Part shown: in pieces, positions 9,744 to 19,859 of the stretch | Numbering within the stretch: position 1 is the stretch's first letter | Layout: the number at the start of each line of letters is the position of its first letter | Origin: Paraburkholderia nodosa | Lineage (GTDB): Bacteria; Pseudomonadota; Gammaproteobacteria; Burkholderiales; Burkholderiaceae | DNA: 64,000 bases | Direction: 5' to 3' | Assembly: GCF_001718195.1 (NCBI RefSeq) | Contig: NZ_MCNV01000008.1 | Coordinates: forward strand, 62,001-126,000 | The notes under the pieces: generated by a model | Seen by the model: the letters and a program-made list of their open reading frames with translations, nothing else | What the model was told of the DNA's origin: nothing | Database searches by the model: none | Made by a program: the position numbers and the translations under genes

Positions 9744-11549
9744 TCAATGCACGCCCGTCATGATCAGATGCTCGACGCCGGGACCGAGGGCGAGCGCGGG
9801 CACATAGGTGAGCGCACCGACCAGCAGCACCGTGCCGAGCAACAGCACGACGAAGAGCGGGCCATGAGTGGGCAGCGTGCCGCCCGTCACAGCAATGCGC
9901 TTCTTGCTCGCGAGCGAACCCGCGATGGCGAGCACCGGAATGATGGTGCCGAAGCGGCCGAACCACATGGCAATGGCGAGCAGCCAGTTATAGAACGGCG
10001 TGTTCACGGTCAGGCCTGCGAACGCGCTGCCGTTGTTGTTGGCTGCCGAGCTGAACGCGTACAGGATCTCGGAGAAGCCATGCGCACCCGGATTGGCGAT
10101 ACCGGCCTTGCCCGCGTCGGAGAGCACGGCGATCGAGGTGCCGAGCAGCACGAGCAGCGGCGTGAGCAGCACGACGATCGAGACCATCTTCATCTCGAAC
10201 GACTCGATCTTCTTGCCGACATATTCCGGCGTGCGGCCGATCATGAGCCCCGCCACGAACACCGCGAGCAGCGCGAACACGAGCATGCCGTAGAGACCCG
10301 AACCGACACCGCCGAAGATCACCTCGCCGAGCTGGATAAAGAGCAGCGGAACGAGACCGCCGAGCGGCGTGAGCGAGTCGTGCGCCGCGTTCACGGCGCC
10401 GCACGAAGCCGCCGTGGTCGCGACCACGAAGATGCCCGTTTGCGCGATGCCAAAGCGCGTTTCCTTGCCTTCCATGTTGCCGCCGGCTTGCAGCGCGCTG
10501 GCGTGCTGGTCGACGTTGAGCGTCGTGAACATCGGATTGCCCGACTGCTCGGCGGACAGCACGCCGCCCACGGCCACGGCGAACGCCACCGTCATCACCG
10601 CGAGCACCGCGACGCCCTGCCTGCGATCGCCCACCATATTGCCGAACACGAGGCACAGCGCGGCCGGAATGATCAGAATCGCCAACATTTCGATGACGTT
10701 CGAGGCCGGCGTGGGGTTCTCGTACGGATGCGCCGAGTTCGCGTTGAAGAAGCCGCCGCCGTTGGTGCCGAGCATCTTGATCGCGACCTGCGAGGCGACC
10801 GGACCCATGGCGAGCGTCTGCGACGTGACCTTCGTGTCCACCGTCTCGGGATTGCCCTTCGCGTCCTTCACCGGGTTGCCCTGGGCGTCGAGCTTCGGCG
10901 CGGCGTAGGTCGTGGTTTGCAGCACCGGCACGTCCTGATACGCCTTGAAGTTCTGGATCATGCCCTGGCTCATCAGGAGCCCAGCAATGATCGCCGACAT
11001 CGGCACGAGGATGTAGAGCGTCGTGCGCGTGAGGTCGACCCAGAAGTTGCCGATGGTCTGTACCGAGTGGCGTGCAAAGCCGCGGATCAGCGCGATCACG
11101 ACCACGATGCCCGTCGCCGCCGACAGGAAGTTCTGCACGGTGAGGCCGAGCATCTGCGTGAGATAGCTCACCGTTTGCTCGGGCGTGTAGTCCTGCCAGT
11201 TGGTATTGGTGACGAAACTCACGGCCGTGTTGAACGCGCCGTCCACCGTCATCGCGCCGAATTGCTGCGGATTGCCGGGCAGCCAGCCCTGAATGCGCAG
11301 CAGCACATAGAGAAAGCCCACGCCCAGCACGTTGAACGAGATGGTGGCGAGCGCATAGCGCTTCCAGTTCATCTCGGCCTGCGGATCGACGCCGGCGATG
11401 CGATAGAGGAAGTTTTCGAGCGGCGCGAAGAGCTGCACGATGCGCGAGCGTCCGTCGAGAACGCGCGTCATGTAACCCGATACGGGCACCGCGAGCGCGA
11501 GCAGAATGACGAGGAAAATCCCCGCCTGGAGCAGATTGTTGGCGTTCAT
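9744..11549 (-). CDS. kdpA: KdpA, potassium-binding channel-like subunit
   Basis: A 601-residue polytopic protein with the four pore-loop repeats of the SKT superfamily visible as [41 protein letters not shown] and [14 protein letters not shown]. It carries K+ from the periplasm into the Kdp complex. The start [10 protein letters not shown] overlaps the kdpF stop as ATGA, showing translational coupling. Length and order are those of a normal KdpFABC system. Confidence 0.97.
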   Translation of the reverse strand: MNANNLLQAGIFLVILLALAVPVSGYMTRVLDGRSRIVQLFAPLENFLYRIAGVDPQAEMNWKRYALATISFNVLGVGFLYVLLRIQGWLPGNPQQFGAMTVDGAFNTAVSFVTNTNWQDYTPEQTVSYLTQMLGLTVQNFLSAATGIVVVIALIRGFARHSVQTIGNFWVDLTRTTLYILVPMSAIIAGLLMSQGMIQNFKAYQDVPVLQTTTYAAPKLDAQGNPVKDAKGNPETVDTKVTSQTLAMGPVASQVAIKMLGTNGGGFFNANSAHPYENPTPASNVIEMLAILIIPAALCLVFGNMVGDRRQGVAVLAVMTVAFAVAVGGVLSAEQSGNPMFTTLNVDQHASALQAGGNMEGKETRFGIAQTGIFVVATTAASCGAVNAAHDSLTPLGGLVPLLFIQLGEVIFGGVGSGLYGMLVFALLAVFVAGLMIGRTPEYVGKKIESFEMKMVSIVVLLTPLLVLLGTSIAVLSDAGKAGIANPGAHGFSEILYAFSSAANNNGSAFAGLTVNTPFYNWLLAIAMWFGRFGTIIPVLAIAGSLASKKRIAVTGGTLPTHGPLFVVLLLGTVLLVGALTYVPALALGPGVEHLIMTGVH

Positions 11550-11638
11550 TCGATATCCTCCGCGCGCAGCAGCGCATGGACGAGATAAACGAACAGCAAC
11601 AGTGTTGCCGCCCCCGATAGCCAGAAGATCCAGGTCAT
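11546..11638 (-). CDS. kdpF: KdpF, small stabilising subunit of the Kdp ATPase
   Basis: A 30-residue, single-helix membrane peptide, MTWIFWLSGAATLLLFVYLV then [10 protein letters not shown]. This is the canonical size and pattern of KdpF, including the acidic end. It overlaps the kdpA start (ATGA) and its own start overlaps the stop of the upstream micro-ORF in the same way. In KdpFABC complexes it lies between KdpA and KdpB as a lipid-like stabiliser. Confidence 0.92.
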   Translation of the reverse strand: MTWIFWLSGAATLLLFVYLVHALLRAEDIE

Positions 11639-11757
11639 GGGCGCACCCCCTTCGCACCTTGATCGCGGCGGTACTGCATGAGCTTCTCGCAGCCCGCGAT
11701 CAACGCGTATGTGAGCGCGGCGAAAACCACCAGCCCCCCGATATACAGCACATCCAT
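11635..11757 (-). CDS. 40-residue membrane micro-protein at the head of the kdp operon
   Basis: MDVLYIGGLVVFAALTYALI is followed by AGCEKLMQYRRDQGAKGVRP: one transmembrane helix and a basic cytoplasmic tail (positive-inside predicted). The ATG at 11757 has GGAG about 9 nt upstream; an ATG 15 bp earlier (11772) lies on top of that site and is less likely. The stop overlaps the kdpF start as ATGA, so it is the first gene of the kdp transcript and translationally coupled to kdpF. Small single-helix ORFs at this position recall similar ones seen before kdpF in other proteobacteria (from memory, not checked). It may be an extra KdpF-like subunit; function unknown. Confidence 0.7.
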   Translation of the reverse strand: MDVLYIGGLVVFAALTYALIAGCEKLMQYRRDQGAKGVRP

Positions 11758-11772
11758 TGTCGTGTTCTCCAT

Positions 11773-11885
11773 TCGCGGATGACGGATGGCTGAAAGTTAC
11801 CCGCTGCGGCATTAAATCCGGATCAAAGGTTTTGGCGCTCGTATAAAAAGCGCGTAAACGCGGGCGCGATCACGGGCCGGGGCAC
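11773..11885 (-). promoter_or_regulatory. kdp operon promoter/operator region (boundaries approximate)
   Basis: This AT-enriched stretch lies directly upstream of the first kdp ORF and must hold the kdp promoter. On the minus strand it contains CTTTTTATACG (11840-11850), reminiscent of the T-rich KdpE operator described in enterobacteria, and TTTAAT near 11808-11813 as a possible -10. Neither is a strong match. Confidence 0.3.
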
Positions 11886-11926
11886 AAAGAAAAAAGGCGC
11901 GCAACGTTGGAGTTGCGCGCCTTTTG
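11886..11926 (-). terminator. rho-independent terminator after the quinone oxidoreductase gene
   Basis: A 10-bp GC-rich stem (GGCGCGCAAC, 11896-11905, pairing with 11912-11921) encloses a 6-nt loop, followed on the minus strand by CCTTTTTTCTTTG. It ends transcription arriving from 12022 and insulates the kdp promoter. A shorter T-run on the plus side gives weak bidirectional character. Confidence 0.85.
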
Positions 11927-12021
11927 GGGCTCCATGGCGGAGTCAGGAAACGTAAAGGTCGAATCAATGCGCCGGCGCCGGAGCATGTCCCATGCGGCGC
12001 AGCAGTGCATCAATGGTCATG

Positions 12022-12996
12022 TCACGGAATCAGCACGGTCGAACCGGTAGTCTTGCGCGCTTCGAGACCGGCGTGGGCCTGCCCGACGTCCTTGAGCGCG
12101 TAGCGCTGGTTGATCGACGTCTTGACCTTGCCCGAGGACACCACGTCGAACAGTTCGGCGGCCATCGCCTCGTAGTCGGCGCGCTTCGCGATATACGTGA
12201 AGAGCGTCGGGCGCGTGAAGAAGAGCGAGCCGCGCCCGGCGAACTCCGACGAATCGAGCGGCGGCAGCGGCCCCGATGCATTGCCGAAGCTCACGAACAT
12301 GCCGAGCGGCGCAAGACAGTCGAGCGACTTCGTGTAGGTGTCCTTGCCGATCGAGTCGTACACCACGGGCACACCCGCACCGTTCGTGATCTCACGCACG
12401 CGCGCCGTGAAGTCCTCGCGCGTGTAGACGATCGGATGATCGCAGCCGTGCGCCTTCGCAATCGCGGCCTTCTCGTCCGAGCCCACGGTGCCGATCACGG
12501 TCGCGCCCAGCGCCTTCGCCCACTGGCACACGAGCAGGCCCACGCCGCCCGCCGCAGCCTGGATGAGGATGGTGTCGCCAGCCTTCACGCGATACGTGCG
12601 ACGCAGCAGGTATTGCGCGGTGAGGCCCTGCAGCATGATCGAGGCCGCCGCTTCGTCGCTGATCGCGTCGGGCAGCTTGATCACCTGGTCGGCACGCAGC
12701 ACGCGCTCCTGGGCATAGGCACCCGGCGGACGCGCGACGTAAGCCACGCGATCGCCCACTTTCATCGCGCTCACGCCACTGCCCACCGCCGTCACCTCGC
12801 CGGCCGCTTCCATGCCGAGGCCTGCCGGCAGCGGCTGCGGGTACAGCCCGGTGCGGAAATACACGTCGATGTAATTGAGGCCGCAGGCGGTCTGGCGCAA
12901 GCGCACCTCGCCCTCGCCCGGCTCGCCCACGTCGACATCGACCCACTTCATCACTTCGGGGCCACCGGTCTTGTCGTATCGGATTGCCTTGGTCAT
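12022..12996 (-). CDS. NADPH:quinone oxidoreductase, zeta-crystallin type (MDR family)
   Basis: A 324-residue medium-chain dehydrogenase/reductase without structural zinc, of the QOR type. The N-terminal GroES-like domain carries NYIDVYFRTGLYP, a conserved quinone-reductase motif. The Rossmann domain has QAAAGGVGLLVCQWAKALGA (about residues 150-169) for NADPH. It likely reduces quinones or related enones in the cytoplasm. The start MTKAIRYDKTG is preferred over an upstream in-frame start because it matches the family N-terminus and follows an AAGGAGA ribosome-binding site. mgsA lies upstream on the same strand. Confidence 0.9.
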   Translation of the reverse strand: MTKAIRYDKTGGPEVMKWVDVDVGEPGEGEVRLRQTACGLNYIDVYFRTGLYPQPLPAGLGMEAAGEVTAVGSGVSAMKVGDRVAYVARPPGAYAQERVLRADQVIKLPDAISDEAAASIMLQGLTAQYLLRRTYRVKAGDTILIQAAAGGVGLLVCQWAKALGATVIGTVGSDEKAAIAKAHGCDHPIVYTREDFTARVREITNGAGVPVVYDSIGKDTYTKSLDCLAPLGMFVSFGNASGPLPPLDSSEFAGRGSLFFTRPTLFTYIAKRADYEAMAAELFDVVSSGKVKTSINQRYALKDVGQAHAGLEARKTTGSTVLIP

Positions 12997-13055
12997 CACG
13001 TCTCCTTGGTGTTGTCCTGGCGGGTTTCCTGAAATCGGGCTCCGCGGCGCGCGCG

Positions 13056-13445
13056 TCAGACCGCGTTCTTCTGGCGCAGCGTGAGTACGTCGAGCAGCAT
13101 GCGCGCCGTCGAGATGTTGGTTGCGCACGGCACGTCGTGCACGTCGCATGCGCGCACGAGCGCGTTGATGTCGGGTTCGTGCGGCTGCGGGGTCATCGGG
13201 TCGCGCAGGAAGATCACAATGTCGACGTTGCCTTCCGCGAGCCGCGCGCCGATCTGCAGGTCGCCGCCGTGCGGGCCCGAGAGCATGCGCTCGACGTTCA
13301 CGCCCGTCGCGGCCTCGATGCGCGAGCCGGTCGTGCCGGTCGCAACGATCTCGCAGTGACGCAGCGTATCGACGTATTCGGTCGCCAGCTTGACGATGTC
13401 ATCCTTCTTGTGGTCGTGCGCGATCAGTGCGACGCGGGTTGGCAT
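13056..13445 (-). CDS. mgsA: methylglyoxal synthase
   Basis: A 129-residue protein that converts dihydroxyacetone phosphate to methylglyoxal and phosphate, a bypass of lower glycolysis. Compared with the E. coli enzyme (offset about 9), the catalytic pieces are His10 and His12 in IAHDHKK, Asp62 in GGDLQIG, His89 and Asp92 in PHEPD. The frame is open much further upstream, but the ATG at 13445 with AAGGAGAG eight nt before it and the family N-terminus [11 protein letters not shown] fix the start. The short length (129 against about 150) reflects a trimmed N-terminus, common in this group. Confidence 0.93.
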   Translation of the reverse strand: MPTRVALIAHDHKKDDIVKLATEYVDTLRHCEIVATGTTGSRIEAATGVNVERMLSGPHGGDLQIGARLAEGNVDIVIFLRDPMTPQPHEPDINALVRACDVHDVPCATNISTARMLLDVLTLRQKNAV

Positions 13446-13546
13446 GGCGTAACTCTCCTTGACGTGTGGTTTGCGTGCGTAATTGTCGTGATGCGTGTCG
13501 TGATGCGGCGCCAAAGGCGCCGCTGCTGCCCAACGCTGACTCGATA

Positions 13547-14326
13547 TCAGTAGGTGCCCGGATAAGCCCCGCCGTCGATCAGCCAGTTCTGCCCGGTGAT
13601 ATAGCCCGCGTGCACGCTGCACAGGAACGCACAGGCACGGCCGAATTCCTCGGGCGTGCCGAAACGTCCGGCCGGAATCGCCTTCATGCGGCGCGCTCGC
13701 GCTTCCTCTTCCGAAATCTGGCTCGCCTTCGCCTGCGCGACGATGGTGGCCTGGATGCGGTCGGTGTCGAACGCGCCCGGCAGCAGGTTGTTGATCGTGA
13801 CGCCCGTGGCCGCGACCTGGCGCGCCACGCCCGCGACGAAGCCCGTCAGGCCCGAGCGCGCGCCGTTCGAGAGGCCGAGCACGTCGATCGGGGCCTTCAC
13901 CGACGAACTCGTGATGTTGACGATGCGCCCGAACCCGCGCGCGATCATGGCGTCGATGGTCGACTGGATCAGCGCGATCGGCGTGAGCATGTTCGCTTCG
14001 AGCGCCGCGATCCACGCCTCGTGGGTGTACTTGCGGAAGTCGCCCGGCGGCGGCCCGCCCGCGTTGTTCACCAGGATATCCGGCGACGGACACGCCGCGA
14101 GCGCGGCGGCGCGGCCCGCTTCGGTCGTGATGTCGCAGGCCACCGCCTTGACGTCCACGCCCGTGCTCTTGCGGATCTGCGCGGCGGTTTCTTCCAGCGT
14201 CTGCGCGGTGCGCGCGACGATCGTCACGTTGACGCCTTCGGCGGCGAGCGCCTCGGCACAGCCGCGCCCAAGTCCCTTGCTGGCCGCGCACACCAGCGCG
14301 TTGCGTCCTGCGATGCCCATGTCCAT
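13547..14326 (-). CDS. SDR-family oxidoreductase-like protein with degenerate active site
   Basis: A 259-residue short-chain dehydrogenase/reductase fold. The nucleotide-binding loop reads AASKGLGRG (14-22) instead of the canonical GxxxGxG, NNAG is present (87-90), and Ser140-142 occupies the catalytic serine position. Where Tyr-x3-Lys should follow, the sequence is LSNGARSGL (152-160): Asn replaces Tyr and Ser/Arg the Lys. The C-terminal [17 protein letters not shown] is typical of FabG-like enzymes. This matches a known BKR-like SDR subgroup with an imperfect tetrad, so the usual reductase chemistry cannot be assumed. It is upstream of mgsA and may share its transcript. Confidence 0.85.
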   Translation of the reverse strand: MDMGIAGRNALVCAASKGLGRGCAEALAAEGVNVTIVARTAQTLEETAAQIRKSTGVDVKAVACDITTEAGRAAALAACPSPDILVNNAGGPPPGDFRKYTHEAWIAALEANMLTPIALIQSTIDAMIARGFGRIVNITSSSVKAPIDVLGLSNGARSGLTGFVAGVARQVAATGVTINNLLPGAFDTDRIQATIVAQAKASQISEEEARARRMKAIPAGRFGTPEEFGRACAFLCSVHAGYITGQNWLIDGGAYPGTY

Positions 14327-14708
14327 CGTTTTCGTGTCCTTTTGCGTGGATGACCGTCCTATGACAGGGCGGATACGGCCAAGCCTTGCTCCGTCCCGCC
14401 CTGCGACCTTTTTGGGATTCTAGAAGAATCGGGCGCGACGCGTGGAAGGCCGATGGCAGGCCGATGGCGCGCGGCCCGGCAACCCGTGAGCGAAGGCGCG
14501 TCGCAACGCGCCATGCGCGCGCCGGTGCGCGCATGCTTACCGGTATACTTGCGCCTGTAGCGCGGCCCGGCGCCCTCGCAAGCCTTGAGCGCTTGCCGCG
14601 CGGCGGCCCGTGCTCGCCGCCACCGCGCAACCCGGGCGTGCGCTTCGGGCTCGCGCGGCAACGGCACGACCGATTCCCCGATTCCCTTGCAGCCTCGTGC
14701 GCCCCGCC
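14327..14708. other. 382-bp divergent intergenic region between the SDR gene and upp
   Basis: No convincing small ORF or RNA was found. It must contain the promoters of both divergent genes. A TATACT at 14544-14549 (plus) is the best -10 candidate for upp, giving a leader of about 150 nt; its -35 is weak. Confidence 0.4.
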
Positions 14709-15359
14709 ATGAAACAGGACAGCCGTTTCCCGAATCTCTTCATCCTCGATCACCCGCTGATCCAGCACAAGCTCACGCATATGCGCGACAAGGACACGTC
14801 CACGCGCACGTTCCGCGAGTTGCTGCGCGAGATCACGCTGCTGATGGGCTATGAAATCACGCGCGACCTGCCGGTCGCGCCGCGCCGCGTGAAGACACCG
14901 CTCGTCGAAATCGATGCGCCCGTGATCGCGGGCAAGAAGCTCGCCATCGTGCCGGTGCTGCGCGCGGGCGTGGGCATGTCCGACGGCCTGCTCGAGCTGG
15001 TGCCCTCTGCGCGCGTCGGCCATATCGGCGTGTACCGCGCCGACGACCATCGCCCGGTCGAGTACCTCGTGCGCCTGCCCGACCTCGAAGACCGCACCTT
15101 CATCCTCTGCGATCCGATGGTCGCGACGGGCTACTCGGCGGCGCACGCCATCGACGTGCTCAAGCGCCGCGGCGTGTCCGGCGAGCGCATCCTGTTCCTC
15201 GCGCTGGTGGCCGCGCCCGAGGGCGTCGACGTGTTCCAGAAGGCCCACCCGGACGTGAAGCTCTACGTGGCGTCGCTCGATTCGCATCTGAACGAGCACG
15301 CCTACATCATCCCGGGCCTGGGTGACGCCGGCGACCGGCTCTTCGGCACGAAAAACTAA
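14709..15359 (+). CDS. upp: uracil phosphoribosyltransferase
   Basis: A 216-residue enzyme that makes UMP from uracil and PRPP (pyrimidine salvage). The PRPP-binding loop is [14 protein letters not shown] (135-148), and the uracil-binding C-terminal motif is [16 protein letters not shown]. The start [10 protein letters not shown] follows the family; the region upstream is in frame but unlike UPRTases. It stands alone on the plus strand, followed by a GC-rich inverted repeat. Confidence 0.96.
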   Translation: MKQDSRFPNLFILDHPLIQHKLTHMRDKDTSTRTFRELLREITLLMGYEITRDLPVAPRRVKTPLVEIDAPVIAGKKLAIVPVLRAGVGMSDGLLELVPSARVGHIGVYRADDHRPVEYLVRLPDLEDRTFILCDPMVATGYSAAHAIDVLKRRGVSGERILFLALVAAPEGVDVFQKAHPDVKLYVASLDSHLNEHAYIIPGLGDAGDRLFGTKN

Positions 15360-15731
15360 CAGCCGCGCCACGCTTGTTCAGGGGCGGCCGGCGAAAACGG
15401 GCCGCCCTCTCCCCCTACCCGCCTTGGCCGGGCGCACCCGATCCCGCCCCCTTAGCACCCTCTGCGGCCGGCGTAACCGGCAATCGTCTGGCGTTACGTT
15501 ACGTAGGCAGGCGAAGCCGGACGGTCCCGGCGTGATAAAATCCAGATCCACCTGAACGGGCGCTGCGTCCCATCCTGCCGGCACATTGTGCTGCGCGGCC
15601 GTGACGCGCGAGGCACGCGCAACATTCACGCGCGCCGCGCGAACGACGCGCGAAGGCCGCACCCGGGAACATCGCAACGACAACAGCACATTGCACACTG
15701 CACGCGCATGGCGCGTGAGACGGAGAAAGGT
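15360..15731 (+). other. 372-bp intergenic region with upp stem-loop and yebC promoter
   Basis: Just after upp, GGGCGGCC and GGCCGCCC flank a short A-rich loop (about 15382-15407), a likely terminator stem without a T-run. Further on, TGATAAAAT (15533-15541) is an extended -10 that could serve yebC, with a leader of roughly 185 nt. No gene was seen. Confidence 0.4.
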
Positions 15732-16460
15732 ATGGCGGGTCATTCGAAATGGGCCAACATCAAGCACAAGAAGGCTGCTGCTGACGCGAAGCGCGGCAAG
15801 GTCTGGACGCGGCTCATCAAGGAAATCCAGGTCGCGGCGCGCATGGGCGGCGGCGATGCCGATACGAACCCACGCCTGCGTCTGGCCGTCGACAAGGCGT
15901 ACGACGCCAACATGCCCAAGGACAACATCAACCGCGCCATCCAGCGCGGTGTGGGCGGTGTCGATGGCGCGAACTACGAGGAAATCCGCTACGAAGGCTA
16001 CGGCATCGGCGGCGCGGCCGTCATCGTCGACACGATGACCGACAACCGCACCCGCACGGTCGCGGAAGTGCGCCACGCGTTCTCGAAGTTCGGCGGCAAC
16101 ATGGGCACGGACGGCTCGGTTGCGTTCATGTTCGATCACGTCGGCCAGTTCGTGTTCGCGCCGGGCACGCCCGAAGACGAGCTCATGAACGCCGCGCTCG
16201 AAGCGGGCGCCGACGACGTCGTGACGAACGACGACGGCTCGATCGAAGTGGTCTGCCCGCCGTTCGACTTCACGAAGGTGAAGACCGCGCTCGAAGCCGC
16301 GGGCTTCAAGGCCGAAATGGCCGAAGTCACCATGAAGCCGCAGAACGAGGTCGAATTCACGGGCGACGACGCCGTGAAGATGCAAAAGCTGCTCGACGCT
16401 CTCGAAAACCTGGACGACGTCCAGGATGTGTACACCAACGCGTCGATCGCCGAGGAATAA
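15732..16460 (+). CDS. yebC: YebC/PmpR-family protein (TACO1-like)
   Basis: A 242-residue member of the YebC family, opening [20 protein letters not shown], the family signature, with [14 protein letters not shown] and [14 protein letters not shown] further on. Bacterial homologues have been described as DNA-binding regulators and more recently as ribosome-associated factors easing translation of difficult sequences; this sequence does not distinguish them. The start is fixed by the conserved N-terminus and AGAAAGG upstream. purD follows after 123 bp. Confidence 0.95.
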   Translation: MAGHSKWANIKHKKAAADAKRGKVWTRLIKEIQVAARMGGGDADTNPRLRLAVDKAYDANMPKDNINRAIQRGVGGVDGANYEEIRYEGYGIGGAAVIVDTMTDNRTRTVAEVRHAFSKFGGNMGTDGSVAFMFDHVGQFVFAPGTPEDELMNAALEAGADDVVTNDDGSIEVVCPPFDFTKVKTALEAAGFKAEMAEVTMKPQNEVEFTGDDAVKMQKLLDALENLDDVQDVYTNASIAEE

Positions 16461-16523
16461 GGCGTCGGCGCGGGAGGCCGCGTCGAGGTCTGGTTCGGCC
16501 CCGCCTCCTGCTTGCGATTTTCA

Positions 16524-16548
16524 CGGCCGGCGCACTGTGCGCCGGCCG
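16524..16548 (+). repeat. perfect 12-bp inverted repeat between yebC and purD
   Basis: CGGCCGGCGCAC (16524-16535) and its exact complement (16537-16548) are separated by one base, so the RNA would form a very stable hairpin. No T-run follows, so it is not a classic terminator. It sits about 35 bp before the purD start. Confidence 0.6.
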
Positions 16549-16583
16549 CAACTGTTTCTGGTCTTGGTCTTTCGGGGATTCTC

Positions 16584-17858
16584 ATGAAGTTACTCGTCGT
16601 CGGTTCTGGCGGCCGCGAACATGCGCTGGCGTGGAAGCTCGCGCAGTCGCCGCGCGTGCAGCTCGTCTACGTCGCACCCGGTAACGGCGGCACCGCGCAG
16701 GACGAGCGGCTCGCCAACGTCGACATCACGGATATCCACGAGCTCGCCGATTTCGCCGAGCGCGAAGCCGTCGCCCTCACGGTCGTCGGCCCGGAAGCGC
16801 CGCTCGCCGCGGGCATCGTCAACGTGTTCCGCCAGCGCGGCCTGAAGGTGTTCGGCCCGTCGAAGGAAGCCGCGCAGCTCGAAAGCTCGAAGGACTTCGC
16901 CAAGGCGTTCATGAAACGCCACAACATCCCGACGGCGGCCTACGAGACCTTCTCGGACGCCGCGGCGGCGCACGCCTACGTCGAGAAGAACGGCGCGCCC
17001 ATCGTCATCAAGGCCGACGGCCTGGCTGCCGGCAAGGGCGTGGTCGTGGCGATGTCGCTGGAAGAAGCGCACCAGGCCATCGACATGATGCTCGCCGACA
17101 ACAAGCTCGGCGACGCCGGCGCGCGCGTGGTGATCGAGGAATTCCTGGCGGGCGAGGAAGCGAGCTTCATCGTCATGGTGGACGGCAAGCACGTGCTCGC
17201 GCTCGCCTCGAGCCAGGACCACAAGCGCCTGCAAGATGGCGACCAGGGCCCGAACACGGGCGGCATGGGCGCCTACTCGCCCGCACCGATCGTCACGCCG
17301 CAGCTGCACGCACGCGTGATGCGCGAAATCATCCTGCCGACCGTGGCGGGCATGGAGAAGGAAGGCATCCGCTACACGGGCTTCCTCTACGCCGGCCTGA
17401 TGATCGACGCGCAGGGCAACCCGAAGACGCTCGAATTCAACTGCCGAATGGGCGACCCCGAAACGCAGCCGATCATGGCGCGCCTGAAGGGCGACTTCTC
17501 GAAGGTCGTGGAACACGCCATCGCCGGCACGCTCAACCAGGTCGAGCTCGACTGGGACCGCCGCACGGCACTGGGCGTCGTGCTCGCCGCGCACAACTAC
17601 CCGGAAACGCCGCGCAAGGGCGACCGCATCAGTGAGATCCCCGCCGAAACCGACGATTCGGTGACGTTCCATGCGGGCACGCAGATGGTGGACGGCAAGC
17701 TCGTGACCTCGGGCGGCCGTGTGCTGTGCGTGGTGGGTCTCGCCGATTCGGTGCGCAGCGCGCAGAACGTGGCGTACGAGACCGTGAACCGCATCTCGTT
17801 CGACGGCATGCAGTATCGCAACGACATCGGCTATCGCGCCGCTGGGCGCAAGCAGTAA
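16584..17858 (+). CDS. purD: phosphoribosylamine--glycine ligase (GAR synthetase)
   Basis: A 424-residue ATP-grasp enzyme making GAR in de novo purine synthesis. It opens MKLLVVGSGGREHALAWKLA, has KADGLAAGKGVVVA in the ATP-binding domain and NCRMGDPETQP in the catalytic core. Start and length are those of the family. It is likely on the same transcript as yebC. Confidence 0.97.
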   Translation: MKLLVVGSGGREHALAWKLAQSPRVQLVYVAPGNGGTAQDERLANVDITDIHELADFAEREAVALTVVGPEAPLAAGIVNVFRQRGLKVFGPSKEAAQLESSKDFAKAFMKRHNIPTAAYETFSDAAAAHAYVEKNGAPIVIKADGLAAGKGVVVAMSLEEAHQAIDMMLADNKLGDAGARVVIEEFLAGEEASFIVMVDGKHVLALASSQDHKRLQDGDQGPNTGGMGAYSPAPIVTPQLHARVMREIILPTVAGMEKEGIRYTGFLYAGLMIDAQGNPKTLEFNCRMGDPETQPIMARLKGDFSKVVEHAIAGTLNQVELDWDRRTALGVVLAAHNYPETPRKGDRISEIPAETDDSVTFHAGTQMVDGKLVTSGGRVLCVVGLADSVRSAQNVAYETVNRISFDGMQYRNDIGYRAAGRKQ

Positions 17859-18173
17859 GCGCAGCGCTTTGCCGGGGCCGCCCGCTTCGATGCGGCCCCA
17901 AAGGCAGCGAACGGCCATGCGCCGCCGCGCAACGGCGCGCTCACGGCATTTTCGTCTGGCCGGTTCGCGCGCCGAAAAGCCAACCTCCGCGCAGCAGTCC
18001 GAAGTGCGCGCAGCCCGGCAGCCCGCGCGTCCGCCGTTAGCGCCGGACGTCGCGCCAATCGGCGCTACACTGCCGCTGTCAGGCCGCGCCGGGCGGTCTG
18101 TCCGAGTAACCCAACGCATAACCCGACGAAGAACCGATTCCCGCGCCCGAGCGCTGCCGTCCCCATTTCATCG
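17859..18173 (+). other. 315-bp intergenic region between purD and hemF
   Basis: Contains a GC-rich stem-loop right after purD (GGGGCCGC and GCGGCCCC, about 17875-17900) that may end purD transcription. The rest must hold the promoter of the hemF operon, but no clear -35/-10 pair was seen, and no credible gene. Confidence 0.35.
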
Positions 18174-19109
18174 ATGACCGACACCCCTAACCGCGCCTAC
18201 CCCGACAGCGCCGCCGTCCGCGCCTGGCTGGCCGGCCTGCAGACGCAGATCGCCGACACGCTCGGCGCCTTCGACGGCAAGCCGTTCGCCACCGACAACT
18301 GGCAACGCGGCCCCGGCGAGAAGCTGCGCGGCGGCGGTTGCACGCGCATCATCGAAGGCGGCGAGTTCTTCGAGCGCGGGGGCATCGGCTTTTCCGACGT
18401 TTCCGGCGACGCATTGCCGCCCTCGGCAACGGCGGCGCGCCCCGAACTGAACGGCCGCGGCTTCGAGGCGATGGGTGTTTCGCTCGTGCTGCATCCGCGC
18501 AATCCGTATTGCCCGACCGTGCACATGAACGTGCGCATGCTGCTCGCCACCAAGGCGGGCGAGGCGCCGGTGTTCTGGTTCGGCGGCGGCATGGACCTCA
18601 CGCCCTTTTACGGCTTCGAGGAAGACGCGCAGCACTTCCACAGCGTGTGCCGCGACGCGCTCGCGCCCTATGGCGAAGACCTGTACCCGCGCTTCAAGCG
18701 CTGGTGCGACGACTACTTTTTCCTGAAGCACCGCAACGAAGCGCGCGGCGTGGGCGGTATTTTCTTCGACGATTACGCCACTGGCGGCTTCGACGAGGCG
18801 TTCGCCATGCTCAGGAGCGTGGGCGACGGTTTCCTGAAGGCGTATCTGCCGATCATCGAAAAGCGCCGTGAGACGCCCTACGGCGAAGCCGAGCGCGAGT
18901 TCCAGGCGTACCGGCGCGGTCGCTACGTCGAATTCAATCTGGTCTGGGACCGCGGCACGCATTTCGGCCTGCAAAGCGGCGGCCGCACCGAATCGATCTT
19001 GATGTCGATGCCGCCGGGCGCCACCTGGCGCTACGACTGGCAGCCGCAGCCGGGCACGCCGGAAGCGCGCCTCTACAGCGACTTCCTGCCCGTGCGCGAC
19101 TGGGTCTGA
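18174..19109 (+). CDS. hemF: oxygen-dependent coproporphyrinogen III oxidase
   Basis: A 311-residue enzyme that decarboxylates coproporphyrinogen III to protoporphyrinogen IX in haem synthesis using O2. Visible family signatures are [30 protein letters not shown] and [17 protein letters not shown]. It is the first gene of the run hemF-nadD-rsfS-rlmH-maf-rng, with nadD starting 4 bp after its stop. Length is normal. Confidence 0.97.
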   Translation: MTDTPNRAYPDSAAVRAWLAGLQTQIADTLGAFDGKPFATDNWQRGPGEKLRGGGCTRIIEGGEFFERGGIGFSDVSGDALPPSATAARPELNGRGFEAMGVSLVLHPRNPYCPTVHMNVRMLLATKAGEAPVFWFGGGMDLTPFYGFEEDAQHFHSVCRDALAPYGEDLYPRFKRWCDDYFFLKHRNEARGVGGIFFDDYATGGFDEAFAMLRSVGDGFLKAYLPIIEKRRETPYGEAEREFQAYRRGRYVEFNLVWDRGTHFGLQSGGRTESILMSMPPGATWRYDWQPQPGTPEARLYSDFLPVRDWV

Positions 19110-19113
19110 CGCC

Positions 19114-19857
19114 GTGACGCACGCTTTCACCGTCCCGCCCAACGCGCTCGAACGGCGCGTCGGGCTGCTCGGCGGCACGTTCGATCCGATCCACGAGGGC
19201 CACCTCGCGCTCGCGCGCCATTTTGCGCGCGTGCTGGGCCTGAACGAGTTGATCCTGCTGCCCGCCGGACAACCGTGGCAAAAGCCGGGCGTCACCGCGG
19301 CGCAGCATCGGCTCGCCATGACGCGTGGCGCCACTGCCTCGCTCGCGCTGCCGGGCGTGACGGTGACAGTGGATGCCGACGAAATCGAACACAACGGCCC
19401 GACCTACACAGTGGAAACGCTGCGCCGCTGGCGTGCGCGACGCGACGTCGACGGCAACGCGAGCAACGCGAAAGCGGCGCTCACGCTGTTAATGGGCGCC
19501 GATCAACTGCTGCACCTCGATTCGTGGCACGAATGGCGCGAGCTTTTCTCGCTCGCGCATCTGGCCGTGGCGAGCCGCCCCGGCTTCGGCTTTGACGAAG
19601 ACTTCGCGGCGCTGCCGCCCGAAGTCGCGCGTGAAGCCACCGCTCGCCGCGCAAGCGCCGCCGCGCTTGCGACCACGCCGTACGGCCACCTGCTGGTCGA
19701 CGACACGCTCGCGCTCGACGTTTCGGCGACCGAAATCCGGCGCGACCTGCCCGCCTGCGTGGCAAGCGGGCAACGTCGCGGCACCGCCGCCGACAAGCTT
19801 CCCGCGGCCGTGTGGGACTATATCCTTCAACATCATCTCTATCTGCATCACGGGTAA
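19114..19857 (+). CDS. nadD: nicotinate-nucleotide adenylyltransferase
   Basis: A 247-residue nucleotidyltransferase that makes deamido-NAD from NaMN and [18 protein letters not shown] (about 17-31) contains the HxGH motif, and SATEIRRDL is the ISSTxxR-type motif near the C-terminus. It starts with GTG at 19114, 4 bp after hemF, and ends 2 bp before rsfS, indicating an operon. The N-terminal ten residues before RRVGLLGG are slightly longer than in many homologues. Confidence 0.95.
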   Translation: MTHAFTVPPNALERRVGLLGGTFDPIHEGHLALARHFARVLGLNELILLPAGQPWQKPGVTAAQHRLAMTRGATASLALPGVTVTVDADEIEHNGPTYTVETLRRWRARRDVDGNASNAKAALTLLMGADQLLHLDSWHEWRELFSLAHLAVASRPGFGFDEDFAALPPEVAREATARRASAAALATTPYGHLLVDDTLALDVSATEIRRDLPACVASGQRRGTAADKLPAAVWDYILQHHLYLHHG

Positions 19858-19859
19858 CT

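Noticed and set aside
7594..9807. 737-codon plus-strand frame opposite kdpB
   Set aside because: Arg/His/Asp-rich shadow of kdpB without any recognisable motif.
11946..12005. 18-codon ORF (MTIDALLRRMGHAPAPAH) after the quinone oxidoreductase gene
   Set aside because: Too short, no clear ribosome-binding site and no coupling to a neighbour; conservation would have to be shown.
13446..15371. Long upstream extension in the frame of mgsA
   Set aside because: Continues through the SDR and upp genes in antisense; the mgsA start is fixed by its ribosome-binding site and family N-terminus.
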